Source: an uncultured Porphyromonas sp. (GTDB lineage Bacteria; Bacteroidota; Bacteroidia; Bacteroidales; Porphyromonadaceae). Taken from it: a stretch of 64,000 nucleotides of DNA. Both the position numbers and the translations under genes were made by a program. The notes under the pieces were generated by a model, which did no database searches, was not told where the DNA came from, and was given only the letters and a program-made list of their open reading frames with translations. The stretch is from NCBI RefSeq assembly GCF_938039215.1, contig NZ_CALHVI010000032.1, forward strand, positions 1-64,000, read 5' to 3'. Below are positions 7,700 to 15,800 of the stretch, piece after piece. Numbering within the stretch: position 1 is the stretch's first letter; every line of letters starts with the position of its first letter.

Positions 7700-8542
7700 A
7701 TGTCGCTTACCTCCACCCTCGGTCCTATAGGAGTCTTTGACTCGGGTTATGGCGGGCTGACGATCCTCTCGGAGATCCGCCGTCAGCTCCCTCAGTACGA
7801 CTATATCTATCTGGGTGACAATGCCCGCTCTCCCTATGGGACTCGTTCGTTTGATGTCATCAATGACTTCACCCTGCAGGCGGTGAAGTATCTCTTCGCT
7901 GAAGGGTGCCCCCTTGTCATCCTAGCATGTAACACCGCTTCGGCTAAGGCGCTCCGTGAGATCCAGCAGCACTATCTCCCCATATCCGACGATCCTACCC
8001 GCCGTGTCCTTGGGGTCATTCGCCCCACGGTAGAGGCGATCTCCGAGTACACGAAGACCAAGCACGTCGGTGTGGTAGCTACCCCTGGGACGGTCTCCTC
8101 ACACTCCTACGCCACGGAGATCGGTAAGCTCTTCCCCGAGGTCGTCGTGAAGGAGCAGGCTTGCCCTATGTGGGTGCCGCTTGTCGAGTATGGCGAGAGT
8201 GACAAGCCTGGTGCTGATTACTTCGTCCGACGCTATACGGAGGAGCTCATCGAGGCAGATCCAGAGATCGATACACTGATCCTAGGATGCACGCACTACC
8301 CGCTCCTTCGTCCCAAGATCCGAGAGGCTCTCCCTGAGTCTGTCCAGCTCATCTCGCAGGGGGAACTGGTAGCCTCATCGCTAGCCGACTACCTCCAGCG
8401 TCATCCCGAGATGGAGTGCCGCCTAAGCCAAGGAGGGAAGATCTCCTACAGGACGACCGAGTGTCCAGATAAGTTTGAAGAGCTCGCCTCCATCTTCACC
8501 GGTACGGAGGTCGATGCCGTACGTATCAAGCTCGGCTCTTAG
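7700..8542 (+). CDS. murI: Glutamate racemase
   Basis: Converts L- to D-glutamate for peptidoglycan. The 280 residues match the family length. The two catalytic cysteines are seen in LACNTASAKA and LGCTHYPLL; the substrate-binding motifs GVFDSGYGGLT and YLGDNARSPYG are present as well. The stop codon is followed at once by the start of the NamZ-like gene (0 nt spacing), linking D-Glu supply and cell-wall turnover in one transcript. Confidence 0.95.
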   Translation: MSLTSTLGPIGVFDSGYGGLTILSEIRRQLPQYDYIYLGDNARSPYGTRSFDVINDFTLQAVKYLFAEGCPLVILACNTASAKALREIQQHYLPISDDPTRRVLGVIRPTVEAISEYTKTKHVGVVATPGTVSSHSYATEIGKLFPEVVVKEQACPMWVPLVEYGESDKPGADYFVRRYTEELIEADPEIDTLILGCTHYPLLRPKIREALPESVQLISQGELVASSLADYLQRHPEMECRLSQGGKISYRTTECPDKFEELASIFTGTEVDAVRIKLGS

Positions 8543-9718
8543 ATGAAGCGCTTCCTTCTACTTGTGCTCCTCTCGGCGCTTAGCCTTGGGGGCTATGCTC
8601 AGAGCTCGAAGCTTCAAGTCGGAGCCGAACGGATGGAGCTACTACTTCCGCTCCTTGAGGGGAAGCGGGTGGCACTGATGGTCAATCAGAGTTCGCTCGT
8701 CGGAGCGACGGGGACGCATCTCGTCGATACCCTCCTCGCTCGAGGGGTGAAGGTCGTCCGTCTCTTCGTCCCAGAGCATGGGCTGAGGGGGAAGGTCGAT
8801 GCGGGTAAGGCGGTGAAGAGCGAGATCGACGAGAAGACACAGCTCCCTGTGGTCAGCCTCTATGGCCAGCGCCAACGGCCTACACCGGAGATGCTGGAGG
8901 ATATTGATCTTCTGCTCTTCGACCTGCAGGATGTAGGGACACGCTTCTACACCTATGTCTCCTCGATGCACTACCTTATGGAGGCTTGTGCCGAAGAGGG
9001 GAAGACTTTCGTCGTCTGTGACCGCCCCAATCCCAATGACTTCGTCGACGGACCTATCCTTCAGCCCGATTGTCGCTCCTTCGTCGGGGTAGACCCTTTA
9101 CCCATCGCCCACGGCCTCACGGTCGGGGAGCTAGCACTGATGATCGATGGGGAGCGCTGGCTTCGTGGAGGTCGCTCCTGTAGGCTGAAGGTCATCCCAC
9201 TCGTCGGCTGGTCGCATGGCGACCCCTACGAACTGCCAGTGCGCCCCAGTCCCAATCTCCCCAACAGCCAAGCGATAGCGCTCTACCCTTCTCTCTGCCT
9301 CTTTGAGGCTACGATCATGAGCGTAGGCCGAGGCACCGACAAGCCTTTTCAGGCCTTGGGGCATCCCAACGCTGGCTTTGGTCAGCTCGTCTTCACTCCT
9401 CAGGTCAAGGTCGGAGAGGACTCCAACCCTCGTCATAAGGGCAAGCCCTGCTATGGCATAGACTATCGGGAGAAGGGTCTCCCAAAGGGGCAGATCTCGC
9501 TGGCCCCACTCATCGAGCTCTACCGCAAGGCAGAGGAGCTGGGACTTCAGCTCATCAATCAGCGACAGCTCTTCGATCTGCTAGCAGGCACGAAGGCACT
9601 CCGAAACCAGCTAGCTGAGGGGCTCTCTGAGTCCGAGATACGAGCTTCGTGGGAAGCCGACCTAGAGGCTTATCGCCGACTGCGTGCTAAGTACCTGCTC
9701 TACGAGGATGCACGCTAA
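8543..9718 (+). CDS. namZ: NamZ-like exo-beta-N-acetylmuramidase (DUF1343, GH171)
   Basis: Secreted or periplasmic protein of 391 residues with a signal peptide (MKRFLLLVLLSALSLGGYAQ). It carries the hallmarks of the DUF1343/YbbC family: RVALMVNQSSLVG, FVPEHGLRG, DLLLFDLQDVGTRFYTYVS and VCDRPNPN. Characterised members release terminal MurNAc from peptidoglycan fragments; that activity here is inferred from family. It starts directly after murI. A GH3 glucosaminidase that could act on the other sugar of the same fragments is encoded far away, at 62658. A strong terminator follows. Confidence 0.88.
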   Translation: MKRFLLLVLLSALSLGGYAQSSKLQVGAERMELLLPLLEGKRVALMVNQSSLVGATGTHLVDTLLARGVKVVRLFVPEHGLRGKVDAGKAVKSEIDEKTQLPVVSLYGQRQRPTPEMLEDIDLLLFDLQDVGTRFYTYVSSMHYLMEACAEEGKTFVVCDRPNPNDFVDGPILQPDCRSFVGVDPLPIAHGLTVGELALMIDGERWLRGGRSCRLKVIPLVGWSHGDPYELPVRPSPNLPNSQAIALYPSLCLFEATIMSVGRGTDKPFQALGHPNAGFGQLVFTPQVKVGEDSNPRHKGKPCYGIDYREKGLPKGQISLAPLIELYRKAEELGLQLINQRQLFDLLAGTKALRNQLAEGLSESEIRASWEADLEAYRRLRAKYLLYEDAR

Positions 9719-9733
9719 GCACCCTCCGAGCAC

Positions 9734-9779
9734 AGCGAGCCCCCATTGGTTAGTCGTACCGATGGGGGCTCGCTTTTTC
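9734..9779 (+). terminator. Intrinsic terminator after namZ
   Basis: 13-bp perfect stem AGCGAGCCCCCAT / ATGGGGGCTCGCT (9734-9746, 9762-9774) followed by TTTT. Confidence 0.9.
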
Positions 9780-9827
9780 ATGGGATAAGCCCTCTCCCCC
9801 GTCAGAGATGAAGGCTCTCGAATGTAC

Positions 9828-9935
9828 CCCATTCATGGGGCCCTCCTCCGACCCATTCATGGGGCCCTCCTCCGACCCATTCATGGGTGACCTCGGTGAC
9901 CCATGAATGGGTCGGTCGGGAGAGTCATCTATGGG
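9828..9935. repeat. Palindromic repeat array 2, 24-bp period
   Basis: Cores CCCATTCATGGG start at 9828, 9852 and 9876, CCCATGAATGGG at 9900, and a weaker GTCATCTATGGG at 9924: five units at exactly 24 bp. The first two gaps are the identical 12-mer GCCCTCCTCCGA, a sign of recent tandem duplication. Units 3 and 4 are exact inverted copies, giving a perfect 17-bp stem (9872-9888 with 9899-9915) around a 10-nt loop. No T-run follows, so it is not a normal terminator. It lies about 140 bp before the clpP promoter box. Confidence 0.9.
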
Positions 9936-10077
9936 GTGCGATCCCTCTTGCCTGAGCTCTCCTTCTCCTTAGACCTAGTGTGCAGGGTTTTCTCCTAGGT
10001 AGAGCGAGGGAAATCCCGCCTTTGGGACGGGGCTCTTGGGCACTTCCCGAGCCACTAGGGTATTTGAGAATTATTTA

Positions 10078-10085
10078 TACCTTTG
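10078..10085 (+). promoter_or_regulatory. Promoter -7 box for clpP-clpX
   Basis: TACCTTTG. The transcript should begin near 10090, which excludes the upstream TTG at 10083 as a start for clpP. Confidence 0.65.
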
Positions 10086-10136
10086 TTATATAGAGTCGTA
10101 ATGTGTATAGAAGACTCGTACACTTTAAGAACAGAA

Positions 10137-10841
10137 ATGAACGAATTCAAGAAATTTGCCGTAGGTCACTTAGGGATGAACTCCTTGGCACTGGATGACT
10201 ACATGCAGGTGCAGAGTAGCTATATCTCGCCGACGATCATCGAGGAGCGCCCTATGAACGTGGCCCAGATGGATGTATTCTCTCGGTTGATGATGGACCG
10301 CATCATCTTCCTCGGGACACAGATCAATGACTATACGGCCAATGTCATACAGGCTCAGCTCCTCTTCTTAGATAGCAGTGAGCCTGGTAAGGATATCTCG
10401 ATCTATATCAACTCTCCTGGGGGCTCGGTCTATGCGGGCTACGGGATCTACGATACGATGCAGTTCATCGAGAGTGATGTCTCTACTATATGTACGGGGA
10501 TGGCTGCCTCTATGGCTTCCGTCCTACTCGTCGCAGGGACGAAGGGGAAGCGTTTCGCCTTGCCCCACTCCCGTGTGATGATCCATCAGCCCCTAGGGGG
10601 CATGCAGGGTCAAGCTAGCGATCTCGAGATCGCCGCTCGTGAGATCCTCAAGGTCAAGGAAGAGCTCTATACGATCCTCTCCAAGCACTCTGGACAGCCC
10701 TACGAGGCCATCCAGCGAGACAGTGACCGAGACTATTGGATGACCGCACCAGAGGCTAAGGCTTATGGCATGGTAGACGAGATCCTCACCCGTACACAGC
10801 GTACACAGAAGCACACCGGAGTAGATGGCCAAGAAGACTAA
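10137..10841 (+). CDS. clpP: ATP-dependent Clp protease, proteolytic subunit
   Basis: Serine protease that forms the tetradecameric barrel working with ClpX. Counting from the ATG at 10137 (MNEFKKFAVG), the catalytic triad is Ser125 in GMAASMASV, His150 in RVMIHQPLGG and Asp199 in DSDRDYWM. The 234 residues include an N-terminal stretch of about 30 residues before the conserved core, which may be a processed propeptide. The chosen start lies downstream of the promoter box; the longer reading from TTG at 10083 overlaps that box. The last 17 bp overlap clpX. Confidence 0.96.
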   Translation: MNEFKKFAVGHLGMNSLALDDYMQVQSSYISPTIIEERPMNVAQMDVFSRLMMDRIIFLGTQINDYTANVIQAQLLFLDSSEPGKDISIYINSPGGSVYAGYGIYDTMQFIESDVSTICTGMAASMASVLLVAGTKGKRFALPHSRVMIHQPLGGMQGQASDLEIAAREILKVKEELYTILSKHSGQPYEAIQRDSDRDYWMTAPEAKAYGMVDEILTRTQRTQKHTGVDGQED

Positions 10842-12075
10842 AGGACCAGAGCGCTGCAGCTTCTGTGGCAGAACAGAAGAGGAGGTAGGTGCCCTACTTC
10901 ATGGGATGGATTCGCAGATCTGTCCCGACTGCGTCGTCCAGGGCTATCAGCTCCTTGGAGGCGTGATCTCAGCTCCTAACCCAGCTCCAGAGACAGCTCC
11001 TCTCGATACTCTTCAGGAGCTACCCAAGCCCAGAGAGATCAAGGAATTCCTCGATGACTATGTCGTCGGGCAGGACGAAGCTAAGCGTTATCTCTCTGTA
11101 GCTGTCTACAACCACTACAAGCGACTCATGCAGCCCTCCTCCGAGGTCGATGGAGTCGAGATCGAGAAGAGTAATATCCTCCTCCTCGGCCCTACGGGTA
11201 CGGGGAAGACTTTGCTAGCTAAGACGATCGCTCGTCTACTGAAGGTGCCCTTCACCATCGTCGATGCTACCGTGCTGACGCAGGCTGGGTACGTAGGTGA
11301 GGATATCGAGAGCTTGCTGACACGTCTCCTGCAAGTAGCAGACTACGATGTAGCAGCAGCTGAGCGAGGGATCGTCTTCATCGATGAGATCGACAAGATC
11401 GCACGTAAGGGAGACAACCCCTCCATCACACGCGACGTGAGTGGTGAAGGTGTCCAGCAGGGCCTCCTCAAGCTCCTCGAAGGGTCGATCGTCAATGTCC
11501 CCCCACAGGGAGGACGTAAGCATCCCGACCAGAAGATGATCCAGGTCGATACCAAGCAGATCCTCTTCATCTGTGCTGGTGCCTTCGATGGCATCGAGCG
11601 CAAGATCGCTCATCGCCTCAATACCCGTGTCGTGGGCTACAATAGCCCCCGATCCCAGATGGGTAAGTATGAGGAGGAAGAGCTCCTCAGATATGTCGAC
11701 GCTCGTGACCTCAAGAGCTTTGGGCTCATTCCCGAGATCATAGGCCGTCTACCGATCATCACCTTCCTACACCCACTCCACCGAGATACCTTGAGGATGA
11801 TCCTCACCGAGCCTAAGAATGCTCTGGTGCGTCAGTACACCAAGATCTTCGAGCTCGATGGTATCCGCCTGACCTTCACCGACGAAGCCCTCGATGCCGT
11901 TGTCTCCAAGACTATGGAGCAGAAGCTCGGAGCACGTGGGCTTAGGGCGATCATGGAGCAGGTGATGGTAGAGCCCATGTACGAGCTCCCCTCCCAAGGG
12001 ATCACAGAGTTCGTCGTGGATGCCTCCTACGTAGAGCAGCAGCTCCAGAAAGGGGGCGGCTTAATCCCTAACTAA
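10825..12075 (+). CDS. clpX: ATP-dependent Clp protease ATPase subunit
   Basis: AAA+ unfoldase that feeds proteins to ClpP. The 416 residues show an N-terminal C4 zinc domain (CSFCGR and ICPDC), Walker A GPTGTGKT, Walker B IVFIDEIDKIA, sensor 2 in KLGARGLRAIMEQ and the pore-loop GYVGED. The ClpP-docking loop reads VVGYNSP, a VGY version of the IGF tripeptide of E. coli. The start lies inside the 3' end of clpP (17-bp overlap), which should fix the ratio of the two subunits. Confidence 0.96.
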   Translation: MAKKTKGPERCSFCGRTEEEVGALLHGMDSQICPDCVVQGYQLLGGVISAPNPAPETAPLDTLQELPKPREIKEFLDDYVVGQDEAKRYLSVAVYNHYKRLMQPSSEVDGVEIEKSNILLLGPTGTGKTLLAKTIARLLKVPFTIVDATVLTQAGYVGEDIESLLTRLLQVADYDVAAAERGIVFIDEIDKIARKGDNPSITRDVSGEGVQQGLLKLLEGSIVNVPPQGGRKHPDQKMIQVDTKQILFICAGAFDGIERKIAHRLNTRVVGYNSPRSQMGKYEEEELLRYVDARDLKSFGLIPEIIGRLPIITFLHPLHRDTLRMILTEPKNALVRQYTKIFELDGIRLTFTDEALDAVVSKTMEQKLGARGLRAIMEQVMVEPMYELPSQGITEFVVDASYVEQQLQKGGGLIPN

Positions 12076-12180
12076 CATCTCTCCTCAGAGAAAACCTATC
12101 ATCCGTGTCATAGACAATACCGCAGTCACTGCCTAGAGTGACAGACACAGCGAGTGGAGAGCACTAACAAAGCGTACGCC

Positions 12181-14358
12181 ATGGGTAGTATCGACCTTAC
12201 ACAAGCCCTCAAGAAGCACTTTGGCTTCGACCAATTCAAGGGGAACCAGCGGGAGATCATCGAGAGCATCCTTGCAGGTCATGATACCTTTGTCCTCATG
12301 CCTACAGGCGGAGGGAAGAGTCTTTGCTATCAGCTCCCAGCCCTCCTGATGGAGGGTACGGCCGTGATCATCTCTCCGCTGATCGCCTTGATGAAGAATC
12401 AGGTCGATGCCGTGCGTGGCTTCTGCGAAGAAGATACCATTGCTCACTTCCTCAACTCGTCCCTCTCACGGGCTAAGCTCGAGGAGGTCAAGGAGGATGT
12501 CCGACAGGGTAGGACGAAGCTACTCTACGTAGCACCTGAGTCGCTCCACAAGAAGGAGAATATCAAGCTCCTGAGCGAAGTGCCTATCTCCTTCTACGCT
12601 GTAGACGAAGCACACTGTATCTCCGAATGGGGGCACGACTTCCGTCCCGAATATCGGCGCATACGCTCCGTGGTGATGGAGATCGCTCCTCGCCCCATCA
12701 TGGCACTCACCGCTACGGCTACACCCAAGGTCCAGCATGACATCATGAAGAACCTAGGGATGGAGACGGCTGTTGTCTTCCAGAGCTCGTTCAATAGACC
12801 GAACCTCCTCTACAGGATACAGCCCAAGACCCCTGAGATGGAGCGTGAGATCGTCCGATTCATCCTCAGCAATCCCAAGAAGAGCGGGATCGTCTACTGC
12901 ATGCGCCGTACGCAGGTGATGAACTTCACCGAGGTGCTCCAAGCTAATGGGATCAAGGCTCTGCCCTACCATGCAGGACTCGACACCAAGGAGCGTGCTG
13001 AGAACCAAGATGCCTTCATCGAAGAGCGTGTCGATGTCATCGTCGCTACCATCGCCTTCGGTATGGGTATAGACAAGCCCGATGTGCGCTATGTCATCCA
13101 CTACGACATGCCAAAGAGTCTCGAGGGCTACTACCAAGAGACAGGGCGTGCAGGACGAGATGGTGGCGAAGGGGTCTGTATCGCCTACTACGATCATGAC
13201 GACCTAGAGAAGCTCGAGCGCTTCACCAAAGGCAAGTCCGTAGCAGACCAAGAGATAGCCCGAGCACTGCTACGTGAGACAGCAGACTATGCTGAGACAA
13301 AGATCTGTCGCCGATCGTTCCTCCTCAACTACTTCGGGGAGCGCTACGAGGCGGATAACTGCGGTAACTGTGATAATTGTTTAGTACCTAAGAATAAAGT
13401 GGAAGCTAAAGAATTGCTAGTAAACCTCCTCGAGGTAGTAAGTGCCCTCAAGGAGAAATTCAACACAGACTATGTCATCTCCATCCTTAGAGGAGAGACC
13501 AACTCTGATATCGAATCCTTCCATCACGAAGAGCTAGACTGCTTCGGATCGGGACAGGACCACGAGGAGTCTACATGGACGACCATCGTCCGTCAGGCTC
13601 TAATCGCTGGCTACCTGACCAAGGATGTCGAGAACTATGGACTACTCAAGCTTACCCCCGCAGGTAAGAAGTTCATGAAGAAGCCTACGAGCTTCAAGAT
13701 CACCGACTCCGAGGAGGATGGTGAGGATCAGCCTGCGCCATCTGGCGGTGGCGGCTCGGGTGAGTCTACCGACCCCGTCCTCTTCGCCATCATGAAGGAT
13801 CTGCGTAAGAAGATGGGACAGCAGAATAATGTCCCTCCCTACGTTATCTTCCAGGATACGTCCCTCGAGGCTATGGCTACGCTCTACCCCATCACCATGG
13901 ATGAGCTACAGAATATCCCTGGGGTAGGTGCTGGTAAGGCTGCACGCTATGGGCAGAAGTTCCTCGATGTCATCCGTCGCCATGTCGAGGAGAATGATAT
14001 CGACCGCCCTGCAGATATCCGTGTGCGTACCCGCCCAGATAAGTCGAAGCTGAAGATCAACATCATCCAGCAGATCGACCGCAAGGTAGCTCTCGATGAT
14101 ATAGCTATAGCCCTCGGGCTGGACTTCGATGTGCTCATCGGAGAGGTCGAAGCGATCGTCTACTCGGGTACGCGTATCAACATCAACTACTTCATCGAAG
14201 AAGTAATCGATGAAGATCGTATCGAGGATATCTACGAGTACTTCAAGGAGTCCACGACCGACGATATCAACGAAGCTCTCTCGGAGCTCGGCAATGACTA
14301 CTCCGAGGAGGAGGTACGCCTCGTGCGCATCAAGTTCCTCTCCGAGCTAGCCAACTAA
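12181..14358 (+). CDS. recQ: RecQ DNA helicase with HRDC domain
   Basis: 3'-5' helicase of recombinational repair. Helicase motifs: LMPTGGGKSLCYQLP (I), AVDEAHCISEWGHDFRP (II with the aromatic-rich loop) and QETGRAGRDG (VI). The RQC zinc site is seen in CRRSFLLNYFGE and CGNCDNC. An HRDC domain lies around YVIFQDTSLEAMATLYP and NIPGVGAGKAARYG, and a further 120-residue C-terminal part typical of Bacteroidota RecQ follows. I choose the ATG at 12181 (MGSIDLTQAL); a GTG at 12154 would add nine residues. A second, shorter RecQ is encoded at 56066. Confidence 0.94.
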   Translation: MGSIDLTQALKKHFGFDQFKGNQREIIESILAGHDTFVLMPTGGGKSLCYQLPALLMEGTAVIISPLIALMKNQVDAVRGFCEEDTIAHFLNSSLSRAKLEEVKEDVRQGRTKLLYVAPESLHKKENIKLLSEVPISFYAVDEAHCISEWGHDFRPEYRRIRSVVMEIAPRPIMALTATATPKVQHDIMKNLGMETAVVFQSSFNRPNLLYRIQPKTPEMEREIVRFILSNPKKSGIVYCMRRTQVMNFTEVLQANGIKALPYHAGLDTKERAENQDAFIEERVDVIVATIAFGMGIDKPDVRYVIHYDMPKSLEGYYQETGRAGRDGGEGVCIAYYDHDDLEKLERFTKGKSVADQEIARALLRETADYAETKICRRSFLLNYFGERYEADNCGNCDNCLVPKNKVEAKELLVNLLEVVSALKEKFNTDYVISILRGETNSDIESFHHEELDCFGSGQDHEESTWTTIVRQALIAGYLTKDVENYGLLKLTPAGKKFMKKPTSFKITDSEEDGEDQPAPSGGGGSGESTDPVLFAIMKDLRKKMGQQNNVPPYVIFQDTSLEAMATLYPITMDELQNIPGVGAGKAARYGQKFLDVIRRHVEENDIDRPADIRVRTRPDKSKLKINIIQQIDRKVALDDIAIALGLDFDVLIGEVEAIVYSGTRININYFIEEVIDEDRIEDIYEYFKESTTDDINEALSELGNDYSEEEVRLVRIKFLSELAN

Positions 14359-14402
14359 GCTCTACCTATGTACATCCCTCTCCCCTAGATCCCCTTCCCT
14401 AG

Positions 14403-15800
14403 ATGAAACGAAAGACAACAATAGTCCTCCTCAGTCTCTTTGCCCTCGGGTCCTTGACCTTGGCTCAGACCAAGCGAGGTGAGCCCCAGAAGAAGACCAC
14501 CGTCGACGAGGTCGTATGGATGGTCGGTGACGAACCTATCCTCCTATCGGATATAGAGTACCAGAAGCTCTTCGCGCGTAGCCAGGGATTGACGATCAGT
14601 GGGGATCCCGACTGCGTCATCCCCGAGCAGATGGCGATACAGAAGCTCTTCCTCAACCAAGCTAAGATCGACAGCGTCCAGGCTAATGAGACTCAGGTAG
14701 CTCGCATGGTAGACATGTGGGTGCAGAATGTCATCTCGGAGCTGGGCTCTAAGGAGAAGCTCGAAGAGTACTTCAATAAGAAGCTCTCTCAGATCCGTGA
14801 AGAGCGTACCCTGCAGGCTCGTAATGAAGCCATCGTCGAGATGATGAAGTCGAAGATCTCACAGGGAGTACACGTCACCCCATCGGAGATCAGTGCCTTC
14901 TACAAGCAGCTCCCTAAGGACAGTCTTCCTTTCATCCCTAAGACCGTAGAGGTGCAGATCATCGCCCTGCAGCCTCAAGTACCGCTGGCAGAGCTCGACC
15001 GAGTCAAGAGTACCCTTCGTGGCTATGCCGAGGATGTGAACTCCGGCAAGCGAGAGTTCTCTACCATCGCCCGCCTCTATTCGGAGGACAAGCGTACGGC
15101 TTCACGTGGAGGTGAATATGGCTTCGTCGGGAAGGCTTACCTTGATCCCGCCTTCGCCACCGCTGTCTTCAACCTCATGGACAAGACACGTGTCTCCCCC
15201 ATCATCAAGACCGATGAGGGCTACCACATCGCTCAGCTCATCGAGAAGCGAGGGGATCTAGTGAACTTCCGCCACATCCTCCTTCGTCCTACCGTCGAGG
15301 AGAAGGCGATCACCGAAGCCACCGAGCGTATTGACTCGGTCGCTAAGGCTATTCAGGAGGAGAAGATCACCTTCGAGGTCGCTGCTCAACTCTATTCGGA
15401 TGACAAGAACACGTTCAACAATGGGGGGCTGATGACCAACACCACCAGCGAGAGTGAATTCGCAGGGTCACCTAACTTCCGCTACGAAGATCTCCCTCAA
15501 GATATCGCTAAGGTAGCCTATGAGCTCAAGCAAGGTGAGATCTCTAAGCCCTTCGTCATGCATACCGACAAGGGGCTGGAGCAGGTGGCGATCATCCGTA
15601 TCAAGGAGATCCATCCCGAGCACATGGCGAACATGAACAATGACTTCCGTCGCATCAAGGAGATGGCCCTAGAGAAGAAGCGTAAGCAGGTCATCGATGA
15701 CTGGATCCGTGCGCGTCAGAAGCAGACGCACATCGAGATCAATGAGCGCTATCGTGACTGCACCTTCCAGTACCCTGATTGGATCCACGAGGATAAGTAA
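14403..15800 (+). CDS. Periplasmic peptidyl-prolyl isomerase, SurA/PpiC type
   Basis: Exported foldase of 465 residues, predicted to escort outer-membrane proteins. Signal peptide MKRKTTIVLLSLFALGSLTLAQ, then a SurA-like N-terminal chaperone part, then two parvulin domains (about residues 165-280, with RGGEYGFVGK, and 285-395, with NNGGLMTN). The TAA stop overlaps the ATG of the OstA-like gene by 1 nt, so foldase and LPS-transport-like protein are made together. The family is clear; the specific orthology to SurA is inferred. Confidence 0.88.
   Translation: MKRKTTIVLLSLFALGSLTLAQTKRGEPQKKTTVDEVVWMVGDEPILLSDIEYQKLFARSQGLTISGDPDCVIPEQMAIQKLFLNQAKIDSVQANETQVARMVDMWVQNVISELGSKEKLEEYFNKKLSQIREERTLQARNEAIVEMMKSKISQGVHVTPSEISAFYKQLPKDSLPFIPKTVEVQIIALQPQVPLAELDRVKSTLRGYAEDVNSGKREFSTIARLYSEDKRTASRGGEYGFVGKAYLDPAFATAVFNLMDKTRVSPIIKTDEGYHIAQLIEKRGDLVNFRHILLRPTVEEKAITEATERIDSVAKAIQEEKITFEVAAQLYSDDKNTFNNGGLMTNTTSESEFAGSPNFRYEDLPQDIAKVAYELKQGEISKPFVMHTDKGLEQVAIIRIKEIHPEHMANMNNDFRRIKEMALEKKRKQVIDDWIRARQKQTHIEINERYRDCTFQYPDWIHEDK

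Noticed and set aside
9872..9935. Reading the inverted units of array 2 as an intrinsic terminator
   Set aside because: A clear terminator already stands at 9734-9779, and no T-run follows the inverted pair.
10083..10136. Upstream TTG start for clpP
   Set aside because: The TTG is part of the TACCTTTG promoter box, so the mRNA starts downstream of it.
12154..12180. GTG start for the first recQ
   Set aside because: Possible, but the ATG at 12181 gives the N-terminus seen in related RecQ proteins.
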